A stretch of DNA of 64,000 bases, from the NCBI RefSeq assembly GCF_007923355.1, contig NZ_VOGO01000006.1, forward strand, positions 186,001-250,000. The letters are read 5' to 3'. The translations under genes were made by a program, and so were the position numbers. The notes below the pieces were generated by a model. The model searched no databases. It saw only the letters and a program-made list of their open reading frames with translations, and had not been told where the DNA came from. Shown here one piece after another: positions 42,871 through 51,328 of the stretch. Source of the stretch: Falsiphaeobacter marinintestinus. GTDB lineage: Bacteria; Pseudomonadota; Alphaproteobacteria; Rhodobacterales; Rhodobacteraceae. Within the stretch, counting starts at the first letter, position 1. The number at the start of each line of letters is the position of its first letter.

Positions 42871-43264
42871 CGTGGCCGCTGCCTTTGCGGCTTTTCCACC
42901 GCAGGCACGTGCGGGCCTTCTGGCCCTGCGCGAACAAATCTTTGCCGTGGCCAGTGAAACCCCCGGTGTGGGGCGAGTGTCTGAGGAACTGCGTTGGGGC
43001 CAACCGGCCTATTTGACCCCCGAGACCAAGTCGGGCTCGACCGTCCGCCTCGGTGTGCCCAAGACCGGGGGATTCGCGCTGTATGTCCATTGTCGGACCC
43101 GGCTGATCCACGACTTTTGCGCGATGGCCGGGCCGACCTGGCAAGTTGAGGGCACCCGTGCCGTTTTGTTCGCAGACAAGGACCAAACCAGTGATCCGGC
43201 CATCCGCGACCTGATCCGGAATGCGCTGACGTATCATCGTCACCCGGCACGCAGCACCGGGTAA
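42860..43264 (+). CDS. DUF1801 domain protein
   Basis: The 134-residue protein has 'VSEELRWGQPAYLTPETKSG' and 'RLGVPKTGGFALYVHC', characteristic of DUF1801 (YdhG-like) proteins, which share a fold with frataxin-like domains and have no established role. It overlaps the GyrI-like gene by 11 bases and ends inside the convergent LysE gene (25-base overlap). Confidence 0.8.
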   Translation: MKNDVAAAFAAFPPQARAGLLALREQIFAVASETPGVGRVSEELRWGQPAYLTPETKSGSTVRLGVPKTGGFALYVHCRTRLIHDFCAMAGPTWQVEGTRAVLFADKDQTSDPAIRDLIRNALTYHRHPARSTG

Positions 43265-43851
43265 AGCGACGCCACCAACAGCGTGGCCATTGTCCAGTTG
43301 AACATCGTCAGACGTCGCGGGTTGGTTAGCCAGCGTGCCAGTTGTTGTCCCAAAATCGTCCAGGTGCTGACCGACGGCAGATTGATCGCCCCGAAAACGA
43401 TCGCCACCAGAAGGATCGCTGTCAGGGTTTGACCGGGCGCATAGGCGCTGATCGCGGTCAACGCCATCGCCCAGGCCTTGGGATTGACCCATTGGAACGA
43501 CGCGGCTTGCAGAAAGCTCATCGGGTGGCCGCCAGCGTCGCGTTTCCGGATTGGGGCTGCATTGGCGATTTTCCACGCCAACCACAGCAGATAGGCCACG
43601 CTCGCAACTTTCAGCACGATGTAACTGACGGGAAACGCATCGAACACCTGCACAAGACCAGCGCCAACCATCACGATCATGAACGTAAAGCCGATCCCGA
43701 TCCCGAGCATATGCGGAATGGTCCGGCGAAAGCCAAAATTTGCGCCCGAGGCCATCAACATCAGGTTGTTGGGACCGGGGGTGATCGACGAGACGAAGGC
43801 AAACACGGCCAATGCAAGGAACAGTTCATAAGTCATGGCGGCATAATTCAC
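43240..43851 (-). CDS. LysE/RhtB family amino acid exporter
   Basis: The 203-residue protein has the LysE signature 'SSITPGPNNLMLMASGANFG' near the N-terminus and five to six hydrophobic segments. It exports amino acids or derivatives across the inner membrane. The next in-frame ATG at 43836 could also be the start. It is divergent from an Lrp-type regulator gene across 57 bases, the usual arrangement in which the regulator senses the amino acid and controls the exporter. Confidence 0.9.
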   Translation of the reverse strand: MNYAAMTYELFLALAVFAFVSSITPGPNNLMLMASGANFGFRRTIPHMLGIGIGFTFMIVMVGAGLVQVFDAFPVSYIVLKVASVAYLLWLAWKIANAAPIRKRDAGGHPMSFLQAASFQWVNPKAWAMALTAISAYAPGQTLTAILLVAIVFGAINLPSVSTWTILGQQLARWLTNPRRLTMFNWTMATLLVASLYPVLRAG

Positions 43852-43869
43852 TGGTTCTCAGCAAATGAA

Positions 43870-43906
43870 ATTGCGTTTTCACTCACCTGTATCCAATATA
43901 CGCAAT
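43870..43906. promoter_or_regulatory. Candidate Lrp-type operator in the LysE/Lrp gap
   Basis: ATTGCG (43870-43875) and CGCAAT (43901-43906) form an inverted repeat spaced 25 bases apart around an A/T-rich core that should hold both promoters. The right arm nearly touches the Lrp start codon. Confidence 0.4.
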
Positions 43907-43908
43907 AA

Positions 43909-44361
43909 ATGGCCGATTTGGACGATATCAACACGCGCATATTGCGCGAGCTTTCGCAGGATGGACGGATCAGCAATCTGGAGCTTGCTGACAGGGTCGG
44001 GCTGTCACCCTCGGCCTGTTTGCGTCGCGTGCAGGATCTGGAACGCAAGGGCATCATCACCGGCTATCGTGCTGTGCTGGATCCGTCGGCCATGGGGGTC
44101 GGCTTTGTTGCCTATATTGGCGTCGGGCTGGGCGAACATACCAAGGCCGTGCAGGAAGGGTTCGAACGGGCCGTGGCGAAATCGCCGGAAGTGGTCGAAT
44201 GCCACAACATCACCGGAACCCTCGAATATTTGCTGCGAGTCGAATGCGCCGATCTGAAATCATACAAGACCCTGCACACTGATGTTCTTGGCACACTTCC
44301 GCATGTCACATCGATGATTACCTATGTTGTTATGGGGTCGCCCAAGGATTTGCGCTCATGA
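43909..44361 (+). CDS. Lrp/AsnC-family transcriptional regulator
   Basis: The 150-residue protein has an AsnC helix-turn-helix ('RILRELSQDGRISNLELADR', 'LSPSACLRRVQDLERKGII') and the C-terminal RAM domain ('VVECHNITGTLEYLLRVECAD'). It should bind an amino acid and regulate the divergent LysE exporter. No ribosome-binding site is obvious before the ATG, so the message may be nearly leaderless. Confidence 0.92.
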   Translation: MADLDDINTRILRELSQDGRISNLELADRVGLSPSACLRRVQDLERKGIITGYRAVLDPSAMGVGFVAYIGVGLGEHTKAVQEGFERAVAKSPEVVECHNITGTLEYLLRVECADLKSYKTLHTDVLGTLPHVTSMITYVVMGSPKDLRS

Positions 44362-44467
44362 GTTCGTGAACCGGGCTTGTCGCATGTCAATTCGATGCCT
44401 ACCTTCTATCTCGGACGGATGCATTCTTTGCGGCGGCAGGCCGCCAAAAAACGGAGAGGTACGATTG

Positions 44468-45043
44468 ATGAAGACTATCGTTTTGAGCACAATTGCAGCC
44501 ATGGGCATTCTTGCCGCGGCGGCTGCGTCGGCGGCACCGACACTCAAGCCGGCAAGCAAACAGTCGGGCATCAAGTCCGGGCTGTCTGTTAAATATGCAT
44601 GGGGCGGAAACCCTCCGTCGAAAATCCAGAGTATGTCTCAGGCAATTTCGATGCTGGGTTCGGCGAAGTCCGGCAAGCCGCTTCGTGGGTTGGATTATCG
44701 CGACACCAACGAAGGCGACCCTGTTCTGACGCATAAGGAACACTTTAACGTCGCAGCCGATATTCGTGGTTATATCCGTTTTGATGCGCCGGGTGTGTAT
44801 GAATTGGAAACCTGGTCGAACGACGGCATTGATGCACAAATCGGCGGTCAGTCCGTTGGACGTGTGGACGGGCGTCAGGGCTGCGAGGCAAACCAGCGTG
44901 TGACTGTCGAGGTTCCGCAGGCCGGTTGGTATGATCTGCGGATCAAGTACTTCCAGAAATACGGCACCGCCTGTCTGATGATGAAATGGGGCAAGCAGGG
45001 TCAGGGTTTGGCCTGGGTTCCCAACAGCGCCCTCGGACGCTAA
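44468..45043 (+). CDS. Secreted PA14-like domain protein
   Basis: The 191-residue protein has a signal peptide (cut near 'ASA-AP', residue 23) and one PA14-like beta-sandwich ('ADIRGYIRFDAPGVYELETW', 'SNDGIDAQIGGQSVG', 'AGWYDLRIKYFQKYGTACLM'). PA14 domains bind carbohydrates in glycosidases and adhesins; here the domain stands alone. The ATG at 44468 has AGAGG eight bases upstream. It converges on the racemase-like gene with three bases between the stop codons. Confidence 0.8.
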   Translation: MKTIVLSTIAAMGILAAAAASAAPTLKPASKQSGIKSGLSVKYAWGGNPPSKIQSMSQAISMLGSAKSGKPLRGLDYRDTNEGDPVLTHKEHFNVAADIRGYIRFDAPGVYELETWSNDGIDAQIGGQSVGRVDGRQGCEANQRVTVEVPQAGWYDLRIKYFQKYGTACLMMKWGKQGQGLAWVPNSALGR

Positions 45044-45046
45044 GGC

Positions 45047-45649
45047 CTAGCGCCTGAACAGGTCGCGCAAGGCTTGTTCAGGCGACGACAACACTGGTGT
45101 CGGGCTGCGAATCAACGCGGTCGCGCCAGACATCGACGCTTGCGCCAGAACAGTGCATTTGACTTGTTGTTGCTGCAACGCGTCTTCCACGTGATCAGCA
45201 ATCGCGTGTTCGAACGCGTCGGATCTGCCGCTTTCGAACAACGGCCAGACCTGACCCAGACTCAGCATCGCGACATCAGGTGTATTTGGGGCAAATGCCT
45301 GCTTCAGCAGGTCCAGTGACGGCCCTAACGTGCTTTCCAGGCAATACACGAAGAGGATGGGGGCGCCGATTTCGGCGGCGCGGGACATCATGGGCCGGTC
45401 CACACGGATAGCACCAACCGTTTCGGCCATGGGGCCGATTGTCGTGCAGGTGCACATCGCAGGATCGGTTGCTTGGCCGATCTCTTCACATATTTCCGCC
45501 TGCAGATCGGCACTGATGCCGTTTTGCGCCCGCGCAAGCCAGTCTTCGCGCACGTGGTGGTTCAGCACGGCGTCGGGGGCAATCCGATCCCGGATCCGGT
45601 CAAACCGGTCAACATGGCTGTGCGAGGTGTGAAACAGCGTGGCTTGCAT
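45047..45649 (-). CDS. Aspartate/glutamate racemase-family protein
   Basis: The 200-residue protein has the racemase fold with two cysteine-containing or equivalent loops: 'CTCTTIGPMAETVGAIRVD' near residue 66, and 'VLAQASMSGATAL' near residue 167, where the second catalytic Cys is replaced by Ala. It may therefore be a lyase, decarboxylase or isomerase of the same fold (hydantoin or maleate type) rather than a two-base racemase. No partner gene is coupled to it. D-glutamate genes lie 2 kb away on the other strand. Confidence 0.75.
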   Translation of the reverse strand: MQATLFHTSHSHVDRFDRIRDRIAPDAVLNHHVREDWLARAQNGISADLQAEICEEIGQATDPAMCTCTTIGPMAETVGAIRVDRPMMSRAAEIGAPILFVYCLESTLGPSLDLLKQAFAPNTPDVAMLSLGQVWPLFESGRSDAFEHAIADHVEDALQQQQVKCTVLAQASMSGATALIRSPTPVLSSPEQALRDLFRR

Positions 45650-45689
45650 CAGGTGCTCTCATTTTCATTCAGACAGGTGCAAAACCTGT

Positions 45690-45724
45690 AAACAAAGCGG
45701 CCCTCGTCTGTCGACGAAGGCCGC
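45690..45724 (-). terminator. Intrinsic terminator after mcl1
   Basis: On the minus strand a 12-pair stem (GCGGCCTTCGTC with GACGAGGGCCGC, one G-U pair) with a four-base loop is followed by TTTGTTT. It lies 27 bases after the mcl1 stop codon. Confidence 0.8.
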
Positions 45725-45751
45725 GATGAAATGTCAGCGGTATTCTAAGAC

Positions 45752-46711
45752 TCAGCTTCCGGCGATCAGTTCAGACTGGCGCACAATGACTTCGGCCTGC
45801 TTGATCGACGCGATATCGACCAGGCGACCTTTGTAAACGGTTGCGCCTTCGCCGTTTGCCTTGGCCGTTTCCATGGCGGCCAGAATCTCGCGGGCTTCGG
45901 CAACGGCCGCTTCGGACGGGGTGAAAACCTCGTTGGCCAGTGCGATCTGCTTGGGGTGGATCGCCCACTTGCCGACCATGCCCAGCGTCGCCGAGCGCAA
46001 TGCCTGCGCGCGAAAGCCTTCATCGTCCGAGAAATCACCGAACGGACCGTCGACCGGCAGAACGCCGTGGGTGCGGCAGGCGGCGACAATGGCGGCCTGT
46101 GCCCAGTGCCATGGGTCGGACCAGTGCTTTACGCCGTCGCGCAGCATGTAATAGTTTTCCTGCGTGCCGCCGATGCCAGTGGTCTGCATGCCCATCGACG
46201 CGGCAAAATCGGCAGCGCCAAGGCTCATCGCGACCATGCGGGCCGAGGCGGCGGCGATTTCTTCGACATGGGCGATACCGGCAGCGGATTCGATGATCAC
46301 TTCGAAATCGATCCGTTTGGTGCGGCCCTTGGCGGCCTCGATCGCAGTGACCAGAGCGTCAACGGCATAGATGTCGCCAGCGCAGCCCACTTTCGGGATC
46401 ATGATCTGGTCCAGACGCTCGCCTGCCTGTTCCAGCAGATCGACCACATCGCGGTACCAGAACGGTGTGTCCAACCCGTTGATCCGGACGCTCAGCGTTT
46501 TGGTGCCCCAATCCACGGTGTTGATCGCTTCAATTGCATTGGCGCGCGCCATGTCCTTGTCGCTCGGTGCCACCGAATCTTCGAGGTCGATATTGATCAC
46601 ATCGGCGGCTGAGGCGGCCATCTTGGCAAAGAGCTTGGTGTTCGAGGCCGGGCCAAACAACTGGCAGCGATTGGGGCGGGCCGGGGCGGCAGGTTGAAGA
46701 CGGAAGCTCAT
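45752..46711 (-). CDS. mcl1: L-malyl-CoA/beta-methylmalyl-CoA lyase
   Basis: The 319-residue protein closely resembles Mcl1 of Rhodobacter from memory: 'RPNRCQLFGPASNTKLFAKM', 'NIDLEDSVAPSDK', 'IESAAGIAHVEEIAAAS' and 'KWAIHPKQIALANEVFTPSE'. It cleaves malyl-CoA to acetyl-CoA and glyoxylate and handles methylmalyl-CoA in the ethylmalonyl-CoA pathway of acetate assimilation. Glu and Asp in the 'ED' and 'E' motifs bind the metal. It is a single gene with its own terminator. An inverted repeat TGGGTTC-N19-GAACCCA (46750-46782) in the upstream gap is a possible operator. Confidence 0.95.
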   Translation of the reverse strand: MSFRLQPAAPARPNRCQLFGPASNTKLFAKMAASAADVINIDLEDSVAPSDKDMARANAIEAINTVDWGTKTLSVRINGLDTPFWYRDVVDLLEQAGERLDQIMIPKVGCAGDIYAVDALVTAIEAAKGRTKRIDFEVIIESAAGIAHVEEIAAASARMVAMSLGAADFAASMGMQTTGIGGTQENYYMLRDGVKHWSDPWHWAQAAIVAACRTHGVLPVDGPFGDFSDDEGFRAQALRSATLGMVGKWAIHPKQIALANEVFTPSEAAVAEAREILAAMETAKANGEGATVYKGRLVDIASIKQAEVIVRQSELIAGS

Positions 46712-46857
46712 GAGCGATGACCTCTATGGGTAAGGAAATTACGTTTTTCTGGGTTCAGGAGGTATTAAATTGCGCGAACCCACGCAAGCGGAATTATGCA
46801 GGTGCAGCATTCTTCTGCCGTGCAATAGGGGCTTATATTGACAGAAGGGCTGACCGC

Positions 46858-47286
46858 ATGGCTTGCTTTGATGATTACTTATTGGACATGAAGAGTTTGG
46901 CGGTTTGTTTGGTTTTCTCGATTTCAGTCGGTTTGGGGGCTGGGGCGGCAGCGGCAGCGGCAGCGGCTTGCGGGTCATCCGCGCCAAAAAATGGCTGGAA
47001 CCTGCACAGCGATGATCAGCGTGTGACTGCCGATTTTCTTGCCAAAACGTTGGAAGGAAAGGAGGTCAAGTACGACGGTGGCACCGAAACGTACCGTACG
47101 GATGGAAGCTATGCCTACAAAGCTGGATCAGAGACATGGAAAGCGCCGGGGTACAGGTTCTACAAAGACGGTGTTCGGTGTATCGACTATTCGAAGCCGC
47201 GCTATGATCTTTACGTCGTCAACAACGGAAAGCTCGTTTTGGTAAACTGGGGTGGCGGACGGTATGAGGGTCGGCTGACGAAATAG
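46858..47286 (+). CDS. Small secreted protein with an alanine-repeat signal peptide
   Basis: The frame encodes a signal peptide with a run of Ala ('GAGAAAAAAAACGSS'), then a mature domain of about 100 residues rich in Tyr, Gly and Lys ('VKYDGGTETYRTDGSYAYKA'). The ATG at 46858 has AAGGGC upstream, but a start at 46888 (132 residues) gives a better signal peptide with no acidic lead. The Ala run is coded by four near-perfect copies of GCGGCA (46945-46968). No family is recognised; a periplasmic or surface role is likely. It is divergent from mcl1. Confidence 0.65.
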   Translation: MACFDDYLLDMKSLAVCLVFSISVGLGAGAAAAAAAACGSSAPKNGWNLHSDDQRVTADFLAKTLEGKEVKYDGGTETYRTDGSYAYKAGSETWKAPGYRFYKDGVRCIDYSKPRYDLYVVNNGKLVLVNWGGGRYEGRLTK

Positions 47287-47328
47287 GGACCGTTCGAATC
47301 GTGTGCATTTTTCGGGCGGGTCTGGAGT

Positions 47329-47360
47329 TTCTTCGACAAAAGTTTGATTTGATCGAAGAA
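47329..47360. promoter_or_regulatory. Candidate operator upstream of dgcN
   Basis: TTCTTCGA (47329-47336) and TCGAAGAA (47353-47360) form a perfect eight-base inverted repeat spaced 16 bases apart, about 95 bases before the dgcN start. This would suit a regulator of D-glutamate use. Confidence 0.45.
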
Positions 47361-47453
47361 GATTGCACGGCAGCGGCGCGTTAGAACGAAAAACGCGAAA
47401 CACTCGTTCCTGCAATTTCCTAGAGTTCGCGAGAACAAAAGGAGAGCCGCGCG

Positions 47454-48455
47454 ATGATCGAAACCCCGTATCTGTTGTTCCTGGGCGATGCGCCTGACCA
47501 ACTGGCCGCCAAAGTGGCTCAGGGTATCAAGGACTGGCGCCCCGAGAACGCGGTTGGCCAGTACCGGATGGATGGCTGCAAGGCTGATCTGGGCCTGCAA
47601 GACATGGACCTGCTGGCGGCAAAGGCTGCCGGTGCGAAGACGCTGGTGATCGGTGTTGCCAACAGGGGTGGCGTGATCAGCCCCGAGTGGAAAAAGGTTC
47701 TGGTGATGGCGCTGGAAGAAGGCTTTGACCTTGCCAGCGGCTTGCACAACCTTTTGCGCGAGGAACCCGATCTGGTGGCCGTGGCAGAAGCAACGGGCCG
47801 TGCCCTGCATGACGTTCGCGTCCCGGAAGTGGAGTATCCGATTGCCAACGGCGTCAAGCGCACGGGCAAACGGTGTCTGGCTGTCGGAACCGATTGTTCG
47901 ATCGGCAAAATGTACACGGCTTTGGCGATGGACGCCGAAATGCGATCGCGTGGTATGAAATCGACCTTCCGCGCCACGGGCCAGACCGGTATTCTGATCA
48001 CCGGCGATGGTGTTCCGCTGGATGCGGTGATTGCCGATTTCATGGCCGGATCCGTTGAATGGCTGACCCCTGACAATGACGAGGATCATTGGGATATGAT
48101 CGAAGGGCAGGGATCGCTGTTCCACGTGTCCTTTTCCGGGGTGACGATGGCCTTGGTGCATGGCGGTCAGCCGGATGCGCTGATCCTGTGCCACGAACCG
48201 ACCCGGACGCATATGCGCGGGCTGCCCGGATACGCGTTGCCGACGCTGGAAGACCTGCGGGATACGGCACTGCCATTGGCACGGGTCGCAAACCCCGCGT
48301 GTCAGGTCGTTGGTATTTCGGTCAACACGCAGAATTTGGCTGATGACGACGCACGAGCCTATCTCGCAAAGCTGGAAGCAGACATGGGGCTGCCCGCGAC
48401 TGACCCGTTCCGGTATGGTGCAGGTAAGCTGGTGGATGCGCTGGCCGCTATCTGA
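47454..48455 (+). CDS. dgcN: D-glutamate N-acetyltransferase DgcN (DUF1611 family)
   Basis: The 333-residue protein is a DUF1611 protein with a Rossmann-like N-terminal domain and a P-loop-like segment 'VGTDCSIGKMYTALAMDAEM' in the middle. In marine bacteria DgcN acetylates D-glutamate to N-acetyl-D-glutamate. The gene is followed 75 bases later by dgcA, the partner in that pathway, and then by a D-amino acid aminotransferase, which supports the assignment. AAGGAGAG precedes the ATG. Confidence 0.85.
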   Translation: MIETPYLLFLGDAPDQLAAKVAQGIKDWRPENAVGQYRMDGCKADLGLQDMDLLAAKAAGAKTLVIGVANRGGVISPEWKKVLVMALEEGFDLASGLHNLLREEPDLVAVAEATGRALHDVRVPEVEYPIANGVKRTGKRCLAVGTDCSIGKMYTALAMDAEMRSRGMKSTFRATGQTGILITGDGVPLDAVIADFMAGSVEWLTPDNDEDHWDMIEGQGSLFHVSFSGVTMALVHGGQPDALILCHEPTRTHMRGLPGYALPTLEDLRDTALPLARVANPACQVVGISVNTQNLADDDARAYLAKLEADMGLPATDPFRYGAGKLVDALAAI

Positions 48456-48530
48456 TCAGGCGTCGGCAAGACTGTCGGGGGCTGGGATGCCTCCGGCGGG
48501 AGTATTTTCAAAGAGAAGAAGGGCAGGGCA

Positions 48531-49496
48531 GTGAAAATCGAAGTCACGCGAGATGTTTTCAAACTGGCGCAGGCCTTTACGATTTCGCGCGGCTCGCGGA
48601 CCGAAGCGAAAGTGTTGACGGTTCGGCTTACGCAGGATGGCATCACCGGCTGGGGCGAATGCGTGCCCTATGCCCGTTACGACGAAACGCTGGACAGTGT
48701 GACCGACGAGATCAGCGGCCTTCCCGAGGCGTTTGATCATGACAGCCTGCGCGATTTGCTGCCAGCGGGCGCGGCGCGCAATGCCGTGGATTGCGCCCTT
48801 TGGGATCTTGAGGCCAAGGCCGCAGGCAAGCGGGTTTGGGATCTGGTCGGGCTGCCCGCACCGGGGCCAGAAATCACGGCGTATACCTTGTCGCTGGATA
48901 CGCCGGAGGCGATGCAGGCGCAGGCGGCATTGAACGCGTTTCGACCGCTTTTGAAGATCAAACTGGGCACACCCGACGACATGCCGCGGTTGGAAGCGGT
49001 GCGGGCGGGCGCGCCCGCGGCGCGGATCATCGTTGACGCAAACGAAGGATGGTCGGCCGAGGTATATGCCGATCTGGCGCCGCATCTTGTGCGATTGGGT
49101 GTTGATCTGGTGGAACAGCCCTTGCCCGCCGGTGAGGATGACGCCCTGCTGGGGATGGAGCGTCCGGTTCCGGTGTGTGCCGATGAAAGCTGTCATGATC
49201 GCGACAGCCTGCCGGGACTGAAAGGCAAGTACGATGTCATCAACATCAAGCTGGACAAGACCGGTGGTCTGACCGAGGCGCTGGCCTTGAAAGCAGCAGC
49301 TCAAGCCGAAGGTTATGGTATCATGGTTGGCTGCATGGTCGGCAGTTCTCTGGCGATGGCGCCGGCTGTTCTGTTGGCGCAGGGTGCGGCCGTGACAGAC
49401 CTTGACGGGCCGCTTTTGTTGGCGGAAGACCGAACCAACGCTTTGACATTTGACGACCGGGGCGTTCATCCGCCAGCAGCCGCGCTGTGGGGATGA
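48531..49496 (+). CDS. dgcA: N-acetyl-D-glutamate racemase DgcA (enolase superfamily)
   Basis: The 321-residue protein has the dipeptide-epimerase-like enolase fold. The KxK motif is 'LKIKLG' and the metal ligands are in 'IIVDANEGWS', 'VEQPLP' and 'CADESCHD'. The second base Lys is in 'NIKLDKTGG'. Dipeptide epimerases share these residues; the neighbouring dgcN points to N-acetyl-glutamate as substrate. The start is a GTG with AAGGGCAGGG upstream. The product N-acetyl-L-glutamate can enter arginine metabolism or be deacetylated to L-glutamate. Confidence 0.87.
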   Translation: MKIEVTRDVFKLAQAFTISRGSRTEAKVLTVRLTQDGITGWGECVPYARYDETLDSVTDEISGLPEAFDHDSLRDLLPAGAARNAVDCALWDLEAKAAGKRVWDLVGLPAPGPEITAYTLSLDTPEAMQAQAALNAFRPLLKIKLGTPDDMPRLEAVRAGAPAARIIVDANEGWSAEVYADLAPHLVRLGVDLVEQPLPAGEDDALLGMERPVPVCADESCHDRDSLPGLKGKYDVINIKLDKTGGLTEALALKAAAQAEGYGIMVGCMVGSSLAMAPAVLLAQGAAVTDLDGPLLLAEDRTNALTFDDRGVHPPAAALWG

Positions 49497-49522
49497 CCCG
49501 GCCAGAGACAAGGAACTGACAG

Positions 49523-50386
49523 ATGAGCCGCATTGTATACGTGAACGGTGAGTACCTGCCCGAGGAAGACGCAAAGATTTCGATCTTTGACCGCGGGTTC
49601 CTGATGGCGGATGGCGTTTATGAAGTGACCTCGGTTCTGGACGGCAAGCTGGTTGATTTTGAGGGCCACGCCGTTCGGCTGGAACGGTCATTGACTGAAC
49701 TGGACATGGCCGCGCCGGCCACCAAGGACGAATTGCTGGCCATTCACCGCGAGTTGGTCGAGCGTAACGGGATTGTTGAAGGCATGATCTATCTGCAGGT
49801 CACGCGCGGCGCGCCCGGTGACCGCGATTTCGCCTTTCCTGACCCGGAAGAAACTCCGTCGACCCTGGTGCTGTTTACCCAGAACAAGCCGGGGCTGGCC
49901 GACAATCCGGCGGCGAAAAAGGGCATCAAGGTTATCTCGATCGAGGATATCCGCTGGGGTCGGCGCGACATCAAAACGGTACAGTTGCTGTACCCGTCGA
50001 TGGGCAAGATGATGGCCAAGAAGGCCGGTGCAGACGATGCCTGGCTGGTCGAGGACGGGTTCGTGACCGAAGGCACCAGCAACAATGCCTATATCGTCAA
50101 GGGTCGCAAGATCATCACCCGCGCGCTTTCATCCGACATCCTGCATGGCATTACCCGCGCTGCGGTTCTGCGGTTCGCCAAAGAGGCGCAGATGGAAGTG
50201 GAAGAGCGCAACTTTACCATCGAAGAAGCGCAAGATGCCGATGAGGCGTTCATCACGTCTGCCAGCACGTTTGTGATGCCGGTGGTCGAGATTGACGGCG
50301 CGCAGATCGGGACCGGCACGCCGGGCGAAGTCGCGCCGCGCTTGCGCGAAATCTATCTGGAAGAAAGCCTGAAGGCGGCTGTCTGA
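49523..50386 (+). CDS. D-amino acid aminotransferase (class IV, PLP-dependent)
   Basis: The 287-residue protein has the fold-IV landmarks 'FDRGFLMADGVYEVT', the PLP-binding Lys in 'RRDIKTVQLL' (K151) and 'VTEGTSNNAYIV'. This resembles D-alanine/D-amino acid aminotransferases rather than branched-chain enzymes. It would exchange the amino group of D-amino acids with 2-oxoglutarate, making D-glutamate that feeds DgcN and DgcA. It starts 26 bases after dgcA and completes a three-gene D-amino acid catabolic operon. Confidence 0.87.
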   Translation: MSRIVYVNGEYLPEEDAKISIFDRGFLMADGVYEVTSVLDGKLVDFEGHAVRLERSLTELDMAAPATKDELLAIHRELVERNGIVEGMIYLQVTRGAPGDRDFAFPDPEETPSTLVLFTQNKPGLADNPAAKKGIKVISIEDIRWGRRDIKTVQLLYPSMGKMMAKKAGADDAWLVEDGFVTEGTSNNAYIVKGRKIITRALSSDILHGITRAAVLRFAKEAQMEVEERNFTIEEAQDADEAFITSASTFVMPVVEIDGAQIGTGTPGEVAPRLREIYLEESLKAAV

Positions 50387-50420
50387 GGCGCCTTCAAGAC
50401 TGGCAGAATTCGGCTTGGGG

Positions 50421-51218
50421 TTACCCGAACCGGTAGCTTGATGCCGTGACGCCACCGAAAATGTCGGTCTGGTGATACACCCGAATGGCTGTGTCATGTT
50501 CTGCAGCACCGAGTGCCACGAACAGCGGGACAAGGTGATCTTCTTGTGCGTGACAATCGCGTGCGCTGGGGGCCTTTTCCCAGTCGAGCACCGTTTCGGT
50601 GCGCTGGTCCGGGGGCAAAGCCAGTGATTGGGTGAGCCAGTTGTCAAAGGCTGTCGACGGTGCTTTTGCCTGCGGGCCGAATTCGCGCAGGTTATGATAG
50701 CTGAGGCCGGATCCGATTATCAGGACACCCTCGTCGCGAAGCGGAGACAGCGTCTGACCCAAGGCAAAATGTTCGGCCGGATCATAGCTGTGCCGCATCG
50801 ACACCTGAAACAGCGGCACATCAGCTTTTGGGTACATGACCGCCATCGGCACAAAGGTGCCGTGGTCGAACCCGCGGTCAGCGTCCTGCTGAACCGGCAG
50901 ACCCGCGTCCCCGATCATCTGCGCAACGCGACCGGCGAGTGCAGGTGCGCCCGGGGCCGGGTACTGGATTTCGTACGTTTCGTGCGGAAAATTGTAATAA
51001 TCGTACAACATCGGCGGGTGTGGCGAAGTCATGACCGAAAAGTCATTGGTTTCCCAATGGCCCGAGATCATCAGGATCGCTTTGGGCGTCTGACCGATCT
51101 CTTGCGGGATCCGGGCCAGAGAAGCAGCCAGTGGCTTAAGTTGCGCTGCCATGTTGGGGAGCCAGGGCCACGGACCGCCGCCATGTGAAATGAAGTAGGT
51201 GGGCAAACGATCAGGCAT
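50421..51218 (-). CDS. Extradiol ring-cleavage dioxygenase (DODA/LigB type)
   Basis: The 265-residue protein has the metal ligands of the LigB fold: 'FISHGGGP' (His12), 'ISGHWE', 'FDHGTFVPM' and 'HAQEDHLVPLFVALGA'. It resembles the bacterial YgiD/4,5-DOPA dioxygenase extradiol group. It cleaves catechol-type rings with oxygen and a divalent metal, usually zinc or iron. No aromatic catabolic gene lies beside it, so the natural substrate is unclear. It converges on the D-amino acid operon. Confidence 0.9.
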   Translation of the reverse strand: MPDRLPTYFISHGGGPWPWLPNMAAQLKPLAASLARIPQEIGQTPKAILMISGHWETNDFSVMTSPHPPMLYDYYNFPHETYEIQYPAPGAPALAGRVAQMIGDAGLPVQQDADRGFDHGTFVPMAVMYPKADVPLFQVSMRHSYDPAEHFALGQTLSPLRDEGVLIIGSGLSYHNLREFGPQAKAPSTAFDNWLTQSLALPPDQRTETVLDWEKAPSARDCHAQEDHLVPLFVALGAAEHDTAIRVYHQTDIFGGVTASSYRFG

Positions 51219-51328
51219 ACGGCGCTCCGGTGGATTGGACGGTTTGTGACCCGCTCACCATAGTCCTGATAACTCAAGCACAGAAGTTGATAAGCCGAAC
51301 AAATTCTGTGCGCCACTGCACCAAAAGA

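Noticed and set aside
44436-44457. GGCGG/CCGCC hairpin followed by an A run before the PA14-like gene
   Set aside because: The A run is on the wrong side for a terminator on either strand in use, and the stem is only five pairs.
45038-45052. Palindrome CGCTA-N5-TAGCG across the two convergent stop codons
   Set aside because: Five-pair arms and no T run; it is explained by the two tail-to-tail genes and is too weak to call a terminator.
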